64,000 bases of DNA from Verrucomicrobium sp. BvORR034. GTDB taxonomy: Bacteria; Verrucomicrobiota; Verrucomicrobiia; Verrucomicrobiales; Verrucomicrobiaceae. The notes below the pieces were generated by a model, which saw only the letters and a program-made list of their open reading frames with translations, was not told the DNA's origin and ran no database searches. The first letter of the stretch is position 1, and the number at the start of each line of letters is the position of its first letter. Positions 22,801 through 28,400 of the stretch are shown one piece after another. The stretch is taken from the NCBI RefSeq assembly GCF_000739635.1, contig NZ_BATQ01000056.1, positions 1-64,000 of the forward strand, read 5' to 3'. A program made the position numbers and the translations under genes.

Positions 22801-25134
22801 CTCAATGGTGGTACCTTCCGCTGGACCGGCACCGGCACCACCATCCTGGATGAACAGCGCCAGATCCAGGTGGGTGGCAACGGTGGGGTGATCGACGTGG
22901 CCAACTCCGATGCCGTCCTCGGCATACAGGGGGAGGTGTTCACGGATGTCAACACGACCAACCTGATGACCGGTGCCGGGGCCGCTTTTGGTGGCAACGA
23001 CATCATCAAGAAGGGTGCGGGTACTCTGCTGATTCAAGACCTTACTGACGCCAATGTGGGCTTCGGCGGGCTTCTGGACATTCGGGAGGGCACTCTGCGA
23101 GTCAGCGGCGCCCGCTCGAACTCTGGCACCGCTGCGAACACCATTGTGGTGACAAACATGTTCGGAACGAACAGATCGTGGCTCGATGCCACCATTTTCC
23201 GCCAGGGGACAAACTTGGAATTCCGCATGGGTGACCTCCAGACCGCCAGCCATGTCTATCAGATGCGTGAGAATTTCCGCTTTGATGGCAACAACGTGAT
23301 CTCCATGCAGCGTGCGGGGGCCAATGCTCACATCATCCATCTTGATGGGGTCATCGACCTCGAGGGTGCTGTAACCGTGGATATTACCACAGGTCACGTG
23401 ATGCGTTGGAACAACGACGGTGGCTATCTGACGGGCTCGGGCAACCTCATCAAGACTGGTCTTGGGGAACTTCAGTTGCGCGAAAACAGCCCTGACTGGA
23501 CGGGGAGCGTCTCAATTCTGCAAGGTAAGCTGCTTGCGGGAAGCCAAGGGAAACCGCTCGGAAGTGGCACGGGTGCCATCACCTTGGGCTCTGCAGAGCA
23601 TACCGGGCTTGCCTGGTTGAGCCTGCACAATGAGACAGGTCTGCCCATTGCGCTGACCCTCGAAAACGACATCAACGTCATCTACAATCCGCTCCAAACC
23701 AAGCGGTTGGGGCTGACGTTGCCCGCTGCCAACGGTCAGGATCACTACCTGAACGGTGATATCACCATGGGGGACCATCTTGCCCTGTACATCGAGGACA
23801 GCACGATTCCCACAGGAGGCAAATTCGACTGGATTCACTTCAATGGACAGTTCAAAGACGACCTGGTGAACAACCGTTCCGGCAACCTGGTGCTGCGCTT
23901 TGACAATACCAGCGGTGTTGAAAACGATACAAACACCAACGGTGGTCAGAGCTTCGGCTACTTCAACTTCAACAACGACAACTCGGGCTGGAGTGGAGAC
24001 GTGGTGGTGGCTACCAATGCTTCCTACTTTTACAATGAGACTACCATCTTGCGGTTGGGGCACGACAAGGCGCTGACGGAGAAGAACGAGGTAACGATGA
24101 ACTTCAACTCTCGTCTCCAGGTGGCAGGCAACAATGTTACCATTGGTGGTCTGATCACCCAAGGGGGCAGTGGGCAGCCGCAAGGTTCCACTGGCAGCAG
24201 TGAATTCATTGAGAACGCTGCGGCCACGGAAGGTACGCTGACCATCAAGCAAACCACCCCAGCAGAGGTGGAAGTGCTTTGGGATGCTTACTTCCAGGAC
24301 GGAACCACGGCCAGCCACTTCATTCAACCTGACAGCGGCACCACCTCATCCTCACTGAATCTTGTCAAGGACGGCCTCGGCTGGGCCACATTGACTCTGA
24401 ACAACAACTATACAGGACTCACCACCGTGGCCCAGGGTACGCTCCAAGTGGGTCGCAACGGCTTCGGCGACACGGGTGCGGACTACAACACCAAGGGCAC
24501 CCTGGTCAACGCCGGGGCAACATTGGCCGGTACTGGCGTGGTTCAGGGGGGCGCTTCGGTCACCCATCAGGTCAACGGGAACTTGAAGCCGGGCGACTTC
24601 GGCGGCGAGGGGAACGGGACCCTGACGTTCAACGGCAACACGGCCTTCGGCAGCACGGCGAACATCTACTTCCAGATTTCGCACGCCACCTTCAACGCCC
24701 CGGAAGTGCTCCATATCAAGGACACGGCCGCAATTGCAGCCATCCCTGCCAAGTATGCCACTACTCTTAATGACATCGTATTGACCAATCAGCACGACCA
24801 CGTTGAGATCAACGGAACGCTTACAGTGGACGCCAACACCAAGTTTATCATTGTGGACAACGGCTACAACCCTGTCGCGGGTGATGTATTCAACCTTATT
24901 GACTGGGTTGGTGCTTCTTTGACCGTAAACACGGGTGGAGAAGTTCGTTTCGGTGGTTTGTTGGGGGCGCTTGATCTCCCCAACTTGGGACCTGATTATC
25001 GTTGGGACACCAGCCTGTTTAACAGCGCCGGCATCCTGGTGGTGACAAGTGTGCCAGAACCCGGGCGCATGGCCCTATTGCTTCTGGGCCTAATCGTATT
25101 GTTTGGGGGGCGTTGCCGTCGCAAAATGCCTTGA
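1861..25134 (+). CDS. Giant autotransporter-repeat PEP-CTERM surface protein 1
   Basis: A 7757-residue protein. I start it at ATG 1861 because this gives a classical signal peptide (basic MKYSSPLLRAMRRS, then a hydrophobic core ending near residue 37); an upstream in-frame ATG at 1729 would bury it. After the signal comes a W..N...W-type opening (TTWNQVAAGVYDWNMDGNW) common in this class. The rest is Gly/Asn/Thr/Ser-rich and contains at least 30 autotransporter-associated beta-strand repeats of the form K.G.GTL.LSG.NTYTG.T.V..GTL.., for example near 2390, 3780, 4640, 16550 and 24370. Four copies of a larger module are listed separately. There is no C-terminal beta-barrel. The protein instead ends in VPEP (residues 7731-7734), a hydrophobic helix and RCRRK, a PEP-CTERM exosortase signal. 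A long beta-solenoid on the outer surface is the likely structure; ligand and role are unknown. A 272-bp gap with its own promoter separates it from the downstream cassette. Confidence 0.9.
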   Translation: MKYSSPLLRAMRRSLVVPVNAALLVCFGTWSAKSIGGDTTWNQVAAGVYDWNMDGNWVPAPFPNSPGSIARLTTATGSQTVELEQSITLGKLVLGTAGFSTVAPAYTLEQGAAGTLAFDHFGVGGTATLEKSGFNTDFINVPVTLVDSLLANINGGAVKISGPVSGTFGSGVTAITKVGNGNLILSGSNTYTGTSLVNGGLLTITHANALGAGGAGNGTVVISGGQLKIGGNITVANELLTLSSERSLLGTIVNPEVNGGFVSVGDNSWLGAITLGGASRIYSNFGMLTLGDFATGGNQLVLRGSGNKTFGGAVTGSGFIIHESGTLLFNPTSATGWTGRLRASGGIIRIGSVAALPNNATPIEMNNGTFQVYADAGFTTAGNIDFANNSGTLYLDRALGGTGLNQIFTFGEISSMNSRTFTVNGRNGYGVSFADNLDNGGVVAAGGDTMIFTNNAQGLLTLSGDINLNNAAARAITFNTNNGNVLVQAGGGGVGILVQGGAGAVNLVKAGNGTLFMTGTLLASSITGGTSVNGGVLEVNTLNILGTGTINIGTGTTAPTSTSAPTLRYVGTGDTFTHVINLAGSTGNGRIDASGTGALVLNGNITAGTAGAKSLVLGGTSTAANTINGTIVDSSSGATGVMKVGKGTWVLAGNNTYTGTTQIMNGVLRINANATGTSGLGNTALTFGAVATAENTILSPGQSAGGRFEYNANAAGTPEVLGALNFAAGEGTVALINNGGTSTLTFASLTAPTIGATGNFTTSGGALGTTIRIAFTAAPGTALTNNNAMLFFNGADYAFYDTTTVGSEHIRALNYGTDSTTAAADTFTANRHVSVTTDGNTGGSITLNTVKLSNNATDLVVTGTLTLNQAAGTSGGILSTGATQTISGGVGITTGGAGALVIRVDEASDDLAISTVLTNGTTGGLVKSGLGLLELSGANAYTGTTFVNQGTVRLAGSGTLGAAANGLTVRQEGTVDLNGIALTIGAFNGAGTVTNGSGTSAVLTIGTGSATGLYTGLISGNLGLSKTGTGTIRITGAHTYTGVTTIGGTGTTSILDVVNLADGGAASSIGQSSNAAANLVFNGGILNYIGSTVSTDRSFTLGAGASAGRINSNTGAYLLGGSSTFAGSLIFSGPGPIAFLNSGARTLTLGGASTGDNEIRLQLIDNGSDKTSLSKEEAGLWILGNAGNSYSGDTIIRGGALRALDGTTLPTASNLFLNGTTTAAGGVLETTGVFDRALGTGADQLRWGANAGGFGAWYGSLTVNINGDGGMLTWGTTANFLAGNAALIFQSATSEGTVDFVNALNLGTGAARVVTVNDNGNTTLDYAKLSGVISGGFVGAANDAFIKNGSGTLVLGSNNTYVGNTRIDAGTLVVSKIGSGADASSSLGAGPSVADGGFVRFNGGTLFYIGEGEITDRQFVMAASGTLTAEGTGALVITSNLGFSGATGTRTLTLGGIGANINTFAGIIANNTAGGATSVTHNGSGTWLLSGANTFTGTLTNQQGTLMIANNAALGDMTVARSFVMNDNGIIHALTDLSTPGTVSWTLPGNIVYFTGPGGVTINGTFTANRAGDNEIRNQLDFGKELVFSSSSTLTLSNDASARILSISGTGTTRLSGIINEAGGAAGDQLRITATGVVIMDGAATNSFTGATTIGLTNSGTSGGTLRLNRTTLNPLGTGALQFGQGGILEAAVDLKGANALGNSSVSIIGGTTSAVTSTVTGNQDIDFNGAFTNNGNNNTFFNNLDPSKRLLLSNTVNLSNDGTARRLTIRGFGETQITGQIVNGSTSNSAITYNGALTGKLVLGGATANTFTGGVIHTGGTLVLAKADALSPLGTTAAFQAQGGWLQSTVVGGSTIATSFTLGGAAGPFSYFVNGAQNITFSGTSTNSAGNHTINSDITGAGVLTFSGTVNLSNDSTSRILTVGGAGNTTFSGVIANGNGSTAGAFIKAGSGTVTMIADNTYSGSTTVLGGELALNFSSVTGTKLSSSAALVLGSNIFPTASTNADSNNSYANPTVRLLGHASTAVTETVSGVTLNQGGSRIILTGAGGALTLAAGAITRTQSGATLDVAITGAGVNMSTTNTLVNGILGGYLTLNGTDFAGLSGSNLAVATYSTNNAVNTWTSGINVSNNAVYAGTLGSSLSVNSIRFGFAGGSTITIGSNVNLTVASGGVLVSSGVGNNASTITGGTIDGGAGLELIFHQHNTANTLTVASRILDSNRVVKSGDGTLILSGANAYYGETIINEGLVQADGGSAIGDYSMVTLRNDATAALQINGNETIGSIQGGGAVGGHITFGSNNITVNQLAVTNYGGVLTGSGNLSFQGNGQFRYYGASSASYTGAVSLDGSMAGLIHLLGDGVQNLTGASSFTIKNGSFLIDNNGSRPVNRVGDTAGISLQNARGLVGGVASGLWMRTDQASQVYNWNQTANTADYVNLISESFGALTLAGGDNYARLESTGGGFLRLTADSLVRNAGATFNVRGTNLGLGPNIGITTQRTALTFTNEPTSYLVGGGGAANTTTISVIPWAVGQSVTGAVGINDRGNSFLTFDSVTKSLRSLNLATEYGTNFETLLTNVRIASSTTAFSSAPLGAVGANVLVLDSSAGGAVAVMGDGSGALTLNAGGLLSTSQGGSAATSVGGFTDILTNTSEYVIFTQGAHSLTLNSGLNTAAASLIKSGDGRLILGAASSVAGTVYVNDGFLQLDNTIAAGNIIVNGGSLVSNFVEALNDTTSVNLMDASVSYVVLKSDTINNINAVSGARVNIAAPAVLTINGALNALLTGSGSYAKGSAGTQVFGAGHGYTGGTIVKVDTLQLDNSVVGLGKISDYSAVTVETGATLDFNSVTETVGSLAGGGSVLLGTATLTIGADNTNTNFSGGISGSGGVTKIGTGTQIFSGSNLFTGPLTILGGTMALDQASGNALPDNLVIVLNRGGRLDVRTNETVGQITAAKNSSINIADAGEVLNINYTTAGPVTHTLDSNFTGLGGVTITNTGVGAAANAITLNMGGFATQQGAMTIASSAASTTEFTVNIGTTSLPHRHLSSVALLDLQSAVNNTLTVNVGPNSAINFSTYEVLGGLSSSGAGVVRVNLVNNGNISSVSVGGNNQNTTFNGAFVGNNAQAAVFKTGTGVFTITNSAIGDKNDGVWRVDDGTLALGGTAGTDRLDGATVVVLGNKGGATGSTFDITTGTETIAAIRGGGRATGLSGVGSTNNTDASLGGNEIGGTGGNVNLSAGTTLSINAATVTNVFGGVFTGTGTFQKQGSSNLLLLAEGTSAMTYAANAGVTRLHFANRSVAFGEVASADVRGGLADAATLNMTAGTFETSGLNETIGTLIGTSGTVNLGTSASAYGAGTGKLTINNSGNGTIAAVIAQSSGGLFNAAVSGAQHVGGLVKNGLGNVTLSATNTFVGDLAINQGTITLSGGNAIADTVRVSVSNGATLALSSTEAIGSLSGGGSVNLNLGTARTLILSDNGNTTFSGVISGSGDSALSLLGGTLTLSNSQTYLGITTLQNSAKLVLNGANILADTAVNASAGTLVLGGSSIVMGLGATGLEVRGDDTDLTSGSNYIYQHMGGTGTFQLNSLLRTVNTGATLNVHFGAATTDTANTSAGILGGWAIADNSTWALNQTGGPDGVIVGLANSGYSANVFGGSNSHVDVTTSFGVSTVVANTIRFNSGWNNTITVGVGGSILLQSGGILITEGVGAGTSTITGGTLTASNLDAQEIIIHQHNRQGAFVLDSIITNAPNPTGLTKVGRGTAIITQNNTASGNTRIFEGLMVVGDGGTNGRLTSGSIILQGILEFNLSSTLQINSVLDSRTSNGALNSSLPLFSLGWLRQNNAAGTLVLAADSLAYTGKISVLQGTLEARSSNALGAANTTSGGVFVEQGARLRFGGGPITLAANKVIALEGATFEARDASHTFNGILQVTKDSTIDVGSGLTLTFSGTNDNAIYGLVESDHTFADLAFQGAGGVTQLSQAAVFANAWGDTTIGTGHTVRLGNNNNLGSLGYGSIVNNGTLEFLRNDTVIILDNAITGTGDLIFSRPGSVLLTGGSTSTGNIAVGNPSVDRALVQIGNFGFDDSLNTASGKTVTVTSVGSGLDSHFRFGTQTNLLNTDASFVLAVGTGRDAYLVKRGSGVVQINGTITTSGGAGGNLGTINIDSGTLRFTNGIGTSTNPFAGEINMSGGVLELTGTADTYLGGATGGLLQGTGAVFAWRSTGTLHITSGGHTYSNNRDNLAGLYAYNGTINLNNSGGNAWSNDGYIYLMNGATLQINSAGGETIGSVGMMKGSSMVLNTTLSLNNGAGVNRISFLAGDISGSGGLVKIGRNGGNNETSPSIVLASTNNSFSGQVVIRVGGIEVLNIADAGVNSSLGSGGTIVMGDDGTATSTDPQIRAFLAIHNSTVNSSNRGFLITGTATHSAGGVREIGAFGKQLLLSGDVTNDAGTTARVFQLTGNSEANNTLSGNILQGAGTGGMIVRKESTGRWILSGTNTFSGNLEINNGFLGITSVAATGAAGNEIRLGSGGNTATLEWMGTSTGTFAKNLNFNGTTGTARINANGTAAVVFNSVSITNNNNRTIALGGTSAPGVINIIAGNLVDTGTAAQSLTKDGRATWRLSGANTIDGSFTINAGILQVQGSQAIGDTRTVNVANGLVPFDENGNPVAAPATLELLSNESIGMLLGARGGIVNLNGNTLTILGNTTAQSFQGKITGTGGVTLGSSGNANAFGLNNVENASSGLQGLANYSQFLSDYTGATTIVSSQWHTAYLADVGTASGIGKGDSTSNTTNAASLVLNGGSTNSSNSGLLYQGTANVTNTNRLFRLGVAGTGTDATGIWNSAGIVHGISNGTLNFTNTAAIEYTGSGARTLTLRGTNISNNTFTPIIGDGAGGATSFRKVEGGTWILAGANTYTGVTSVTNGKLILRHNLALGTSAGGTTVSGASGIGIELQNNITITGEALTITGDGGSLGSGGASSNIWAGNVVMNQNARIYARAGSTLEISGIVSSDTNGRAFNKYDMGTVVLSGSNTYSGATSLLGGTLRLNYGANNNSKLADGTSLTLGGTGLATLNGMAEYNNAITHQVWGQGGVLELAGGSHTEIVSATAINNGASRIIRSSGTARIALNVITRSVGGTLDFGEDNIATTDTNNTNGILGGWATVGRNTWAVSVNSGAADTLITGLVAYNNDAYVPTFNTNVVSFAAAATDFTTNTIRFNAVSGGVLNMSGANNFLQSGGILMTAASGAVTIEGGSAVVLRHGTQATAANSHDLVIHQHSASDLTINVVLGENITAGSANTQGLTKTGAGKVILTQDNTFRGTINISEGTLQVGNGGSSGSLGAGGSTFNPVIMGDGTTLILNTTKATEYNFQTISGNGHIILADTNTQTFLLDDANSSWLGRITIDGGILRVRGQNTALGDQRSMVTVNDGGTLEASGSGQTFNTRIVFNEGAVLAARSAVISAVLTNTTATFSGKMEFNNATTAGMSVVVDSAQSLTISGVIQGAKGFTKSGNGTLVLSSVNWVDGAATLSGQIVVSEGTLQLGGDGQQRNLGAVGVNNETIILQNGRINLNNADLNWADLSSPQREIVRISGTGLASGATANTGALINTSGTATLAFLELGANATVGGNSRIDLATYDTDSSSLISAQQPQVDGNNFALSKVGTNELVFRETAFTELAALNIREGTLRLETNAPFIPIRNEVGSTTNPTSSVGSGLGAMLAANVGVVNLNYAGTPTNDAASGVQNVMAIPRLDFYRQHGVVHTTPINFGRGIISLNSDTLPYVYTTLAGTMTLTGAANGTDSLFVIEGGGGGTNVEAGVYRNPFSALIIDADVTGTGGFTKLGTRELIFTKDTSFTGDAVVNRFSNNDFYLDPKYGNQGAMQMIGVALAGAGTFNNASRMVLERGGVLRLVNNSSYNDKLGIVNANNNDRLNNNGQLVMRNGYLVFDLGATANSENIGNVVIGENTATGRTASYIDFDLQSGANVTHNIGIQSITRNVGSVLEFRVYDSEARFGGTTGDSVRLQLLDGGTSIASLLTGSASGVTRHVVQGLFGGIAMIPQDHAYRFSGTQDALGQQRLMFWRAARDFMTTETISGQTYLRPLDDSEYSQNAFVTGGNVNISEISFYQRDSMKINTLRLGNLNDNLGNNATSLPGTRQVEVQDSSISLFLDDNVVLNIASGMVMGASWSEGGLVNGQQQVILGGTLQFGSKEAIFHVVGGGYATDFGGIRGDNRLEVRSTIAGTGGLTKSGTTELRLDGRNTFSGLTTVTNGNLYIRNGEALGAGNAGAFDGTAGPNGNIVTGWGQILQGNGSNIGSANAREDLYVGVINQSAIVLRSDTSVNSWTGNIIIDNVDNAGMVVNTPVIQTNSQDTLILNGSIAGGSTLVLEDGLATSLDSNPRVVTFNSADTANGDGWILLKKAIGDRYVGGQAVSIADTVSTQTTIAGVRTNENQALAVTFNPSSNEAIYETYESWAAVGRLTMNRGWLRYMGDGDFYAADTVAKMGITSTNLPSGNVGIRLGNGADGGVGALLLTKAGQSFAASGQLNWQQINNNANGLTIIGGENENGVVTFGNGAGRFDTERLVAFHASMGGEVQVKFQITTGGGAADFMSKIGRGTVRMLGSTLGGGNINDVGIFGGTMIYDYRTNNTVMNDNTAILKLGGGTLHLVGNATADTTQNFQRAAGTGSTSQNTFSVFSGGSQIVGEAAAGRALNINIGADAFGLAQPNRTITRNVGGTVGFVGTGAGTVNITLAGANVPRNVTFGWATYGTSIHTALDFAMVDATDVVANKVKAINRNPGHNVNNVAAWGAGMDVSENGGAGFTGILGANLAINTLHFDASTESLVNLGSNTLTVSGGGILVSSEVGSFNKTITGGVLTTSAVASSGMMTNGELIIHQYGSGILTIGSTLGDANLTSVVINGVQTTINEVLGASPTLTPGTVRLTAAGGNQQRAFYLNGGILEVSNENQLGLVDIASVTNLLFLNGGTFRWTGTGTTILDEQRQIQVGGNGGVIDVANSDAVLGIQGEVFTDVNTTNLMTGAGAAFGGNDIIKKGAGTLLIQDLTDANVGFGGLLDIREGTLRVSGARSNSGTAANTIVVTNMFGTNRSWLDATIFRQGTNLEFRMGDLQTASHVYQMRENFRFDGNNVISMQRAGANAHIIHLDGVIDLEGAVTVDITTGHVMRWNNDGGYLTGSGNLIKTGLGELQLRENSPDWTGSVSILQGKLLAGSQGKPLGSGTGAITLGSAEHTGLAWLSLHNETGLPIALTLENDINVIYNPLQTKRLGLTLPAANGQDHYLNGDITMGDHLALYIEDSTIPTGGKFDWIHFNGQFKDDLVNNRSGNLVLRFDNTSGVENDTNTNGGQSFGYFNFNNDNSGWSGDVVVATNASYFYNETTILRLGHDKALTEKNEVTMNFNSRLQVAGNNVTIGGLITQGGSGQPQGSTGSSEFIENAAATEGTLTIKQTTPAEVEVLWDAYFQDGTTASHFIQPDSGTTSSSLNLVKDGLGWATLTLNNNYTGLTTVAQGTLQVGRNGFGDTGADYNTKGTLVNAGATLAGTGVVQGGASVTHQVNGNLKPGDFGGEGNGTLTFNGNTAFGSTANIYFQISHATFNAPEVLHIKDTAAIAAIPAKYATTLNDIVLTNQHDHVEINGTLTVDANTKFIIVDNGYNPVAGDVFNLIDWVGASLTVNTGGEVRFGGLLGALDLPNLGPDYRWDTSLFNSAGILVVTSVPEPGRMALLLLGLIVLFGGRCRRKMP
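7900..8570 (+). repeat. Giant 1, large module copy A
   Basis: Coding repeat of roughly 220 residues. Ordered landmarks are GGSRII, then ITRTQSGATLDV, ILGGYL, NSIRFGF, SGGVLVSSGVG, TITGGTI, ELIFHQHN and a beta-strand repeat (VKSGDGTLILSG). The same landmarks in the same order recur at 12530, 17090 and 21835. Boundaries are approximate. Confidence 0.6.
12530..13200 (+). repeat. Giant 1, large module copy B
   Basis: Landmarks are LRTVNTGATLNV, ILGGWAIADNSTWAL, NTIRFNSG, SGGILITEGVG, TITGGTL, EIIIHQHN and then TKVGRGTAIITQNNT. This copy matches copy C most closely around ILGGWA and NTIRFN. Boundaries are approximate. Confidence 0.6.
17090..17870 (+). repeat. Giant 1, large module copy C
   Basis: Landmarks are GGSHTEIV, ITRSVGGTLDF, ILGGWATVGRNTWAV, NTIRFNAV, SGGILMTA, VTIEGGS, DLVIHQHS and then TKTGAGKVILTQDNT. 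The insertion between the GGS and HQH parts is longer than in the other copies. Boundaries are approximate. Confidence 0.6.
21835..22620 (+). repeat. Giant 1, large module copy D
   Basis: Most diverged copy. Landmarks are GGSQIVG, ITRNVGGTVGF, FGWATYG, NTLHFDA, SGGGILVSSEVG, TITGGVL and ELIIHQYG. A related segment in giant 2 has DLVIHNYN near 40195. Boundaries are approximate. Confidence 0.55.
25051..25131 (+). other. PEP-CTERM sorting signal of giant 1
   Basis: The last 27 residues are VPEPGR, a hydrophobic helix (MALLLLGLIVLF) and a basic tail (GGRCRRKMP). This is the three-part PEP-CTERM layout, recognised in known systems by an exosortase that removes the tail. No exosortase gene lies in the window. 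Confidence 0.85.
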
Positions 25135-25238
25135 TCGCCGCCGGTATTTTCAGAGTTGCGCATCGCGTGTGAAAGGCGTCCAAGACTCTTCCGGAGGTCT
25201 GCGTCCCCGGGGAGCCTGGGCCACCAGATCCAAGCCAG

Positions 25239-25258
25239 CCCCATCGACATTGATGGGG
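25239..25258. repeat. Hairpin downstream of giant gene 1
   Basis: CCCCATC (25239-25245) and GATGGGG (25252-25258) form a perfect 7-bp stem with a 6-base loop, about 105 bases after the giant 1 stop codon. No T-tract follows, so an intrinsic terminator is possible but not shown. Confidence 0.4.
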
Positions 25259-25306
25259 GGGAACGGGTAGTGTAGGGTAACTGCTTATATTGATTTAAGG
25301 GGGTTC

Positions 25307-25326
25307 TTTCCTTTTCTGAAAGGAAA
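25307..25326. repeat. Hairpin just upstream of the cassette promoter
   Basis: TTTCCTTT (25307-25314) and AAAGGAAA (25319-25326) form a perfect 8-bp inverted repeat with a TCTG loop. It ends 14 bases before the -35 box at 25341. It could be an operator or part of the end of the giant 1 transcript. Confidence 0.45.
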
Positions 25327-25340
25327 TGCGTGTTTTCACA

Positions 25341-25369
25341 TTGACGATTCTTGGTAGTTACATTGTAAT
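25341..25369 (+). promoter_or_regulatory. Sigma70-type promoter of the Verru_Chthon operon
   Basis: TTGACG (25341-25346, 5 of 6 to consensus) and TGTAAT (25364-25369, 5 of 6) are separated by exactly 17 bases. Transcription would start near 25376, about 30 bases before the ATG of cassette gene A at 25407. This is the best promoter match I found in the window and suggests that the cassette and giant 2 can be transcribed independently of giant 1. Confidence 0.65.
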
Positions 25370-25406
25370 CTAGGCGATTAGAAAATTAAGCGCCTAAATT
25401 GTTCCT

Positions 25407-28400
25407 ATGAGACTCACCCACCTCAACCTGCATCGCCTGCGGCGAAACAAAGGCGTAGCTCTGATTCTGGTAATCTCCGTGCTAGCGCTGTTGACGATAT
25501 TGTCGGTGGCGCTTTTCTCGGTGTCCGAAACTGAGCGATCATCCTCGGCTGCTCAGTATGATCAGGAACACGGTCGCGAACTGGGCGACACAGCGGTGAA
25601 CGTCGCAATGGGGCAGATCTGGCAAGGCACTAAGAGGAAAACCAACTCCGGCAGCGGTCCTACCGCTTTCCTGTGGGCCTCACAGCCAGGCGCGATTCGT
25701 CGCTACAATCTGGATGGCACGTTCAATGCCGGATTCCGTCTGTACTCCAGTTCCCAAATGATTGTTACCGGGAGTGAGACGGCGATGATTGGGGATGCTC
25801 CTCCACCGAATTGGAACACCATGCCAGCAAGGTATGTCGATCTTAACGATCCTGTAATTCGACCCACGCCAGGAATCGGCACAGGAGCCGCAGTTTATTT
25901 CCCCATTATTGACCCCCGGGCCTACGTAGGTGATTCCAGTGCTCAGAGTATCCGAAACATCGAGGGATTCAGCTATGGAACAAGATCGTTGATTGCTGGC
26001 GCAGGAGGCGGTTCTGACATCTATGGGGTCAAGGTGGCTGCCAACATGGATGATACCACCGCACGGTTGGCCATGCCTGTTGAGTGGTTGTATGTGTTGA
26101 AGGACGGCACTCTGGGGGCGCTAAACGGCTCCAATGAATTTGTCAAGCCCAATGGATCGGTGCTTGCCTTGGCTGAAGCAGCACAGAATCCGATCGTTGG
26201 CCGGGTCGCTTTCTGGACTGACGACGAGTCCTGCAAGATCAACATTAATACCGCCAGTGAGCCAACAGTCTGGAATACACCGCAGGTCTTCCATGAGCGG
26301 GACATCTGGTGGGCACACTATCAACCTACCACCTATGAGTATCAGCGTTATCCTGGCCACCCTGCCACGGTAGCTTTGAGCTCCGTTATGTTCCCCAACC
26401 AGGACATGGATCTGTATGGTAAAGATCCATCCAGCGCTTCCTTCAAGGCAATCCTCCGGAAGAAAGAGTCAATCTACAACTTGGCACCAAAGATCAACTT
26501 TGGTGGTTCGAAGGCTGGGAGTGAGCCCTACTGGAAATTTGTCGACAATTTCAAGACATATCAGTCGGTGATGTATGAGCAGTACGTCAGCTTGGCTCAG
26601 TCCGTCAAAGAGAGGCTGTACGCCTCTGTGGATGAGCTCTACTTCTCAAATGATCTGGTCAACAAGAAGCGTGGGTTGGTGTCGATGCTCGACGACAATG
26701 GGAGTGCAACATCGCAGAACCTTTTCTCACTGCCAGGGGAGGCGGCATCCAATGATAAAGTGATGCTAGAGCGGGCTCGGTTCTTCCTGACTGCAAACAG
26801 CCGGATGCCAGAGACCAATATGTTCGGGACACCCCGCATTGCCATTTGGCCTGTGGCGGACGAGTCCAAGGGCGCGGCTTTCCGTACTGGGTTTGATCAG
26901 CTCATCGCCTTCTGTTCGTCGATGGGGCAGCGTACCAATACCAGCACTGCCAAGAGCTACTTTTTCCGGAGGAAGAACGCCTACAGCCCTACTGAGGATA
27001 TTCAGATTCAGCGCAATGCAGCGTTGCTGTCCTATCTGATGTCACTCATGCATCAAAAGATGCCCGGTGGTGCCACGTTTGCCACCAAGTATCCAGATGA
27101 CTACAAGCAAATCTTGGTCGAGATTTTTGACTATGTTCGCGCAACGAATCTCTATGATGGGTTCTTGGCTCCGAAAAAAGAGGATCTTCAAAAGGCAGGC
27201 GGACCGTACGACCTGAACAATGGTACCAAATTTGGCAATGGACCTGGTGAAATCAGCGCGGATGGTCAAATTTACAGGAACCGACCCAAGAATTTTAAGA
27301 CCTTCACGTATGACCGGGCAAGTGCTAGTGAGACTCGCACCGGCAGTGACTTGGGTGGTGCTGGAACTGAGCGCCAAGTGGAGCGTAACTTCCCTGGACA
27401 TGGCATGGTCACACCTTCTCAGTTGGAAGGTGGCACATACATGGGGTTTGGGCGTTTCCTGACTCTCTCTGAAGTTGGATTTCAGTTCATTTGCACGGCA
27501 GATGGCACTACGGACAAGGGGAGCTATCGTACTTTGGTGCCTGGCACCGAGCCGAATACGTGGGTCAAGGGTCCAGTCGCCAGCGGCGGGCGGACAGCCG
27601 TTCGCATCATTCGTCATACCGGTGGTGGCAAAGGGAATGGATTACCGGGTGAATACGATGATTCCTTCCTTGGCAAGAGGGAGAAACTCTTCTGGTACTC
27701 CAACTATCCTCCCCGGCCGACTGCTGCAACAATGCGCAATTTTTATGGTGTGGATCCTAATGCGGGACCAGACAAGCCCAATAGCCCTTACAACCACCCT
27801 GGATGTCAGCCGGCAAACTGGAATGCTACACTTCGCAGCGGGGCGCCACCTCTTGCCGCTGGTGAGCGGCAGATCCAAGGCATGCTTGTGCTGAAGTTGA
27901 CCATGCCCGCAGCTGGTTTCACTGAAATGAACGCCGACTTCACCCTTGAGATCGAAGGGCTGGGGGAGATGACCTTGAATGGCAACGAGCTTTATGGCCG
28001 GTCAAACAACAGAATGTTCTGGAAGTCGCCCCAAAACGTCTTTGACTCCACCCATTGCCGTCCGGTTGGTGGGGCCATTAGCTCCCATGCAATGACCGTG
28101 AATCGGCGAATCGGAACACAAGGGCAAGTAGGAATCAGCGCCGACGTGGGCTACGATTCCAGTGCGAATTCTGGAGGTGATCCACATCGTGGCACGAAGA
28201 ATTTCGATCTCACGACTCGATTTGTCACGGTTGTGCCGGATGGCCAGGACGCTATGCAATTTGGAGGTGGTCCGCTTATCATCAAGCTCTACAGCGGCCA
28301 TTTGACCACGGACGAAAACTTGGTGCAGACCTTTTCGCTCACCATGCCATCCCGGTCCATCCCTGTGCCGCAACTAGTTACCCTCAGCTCAGACCATGAA

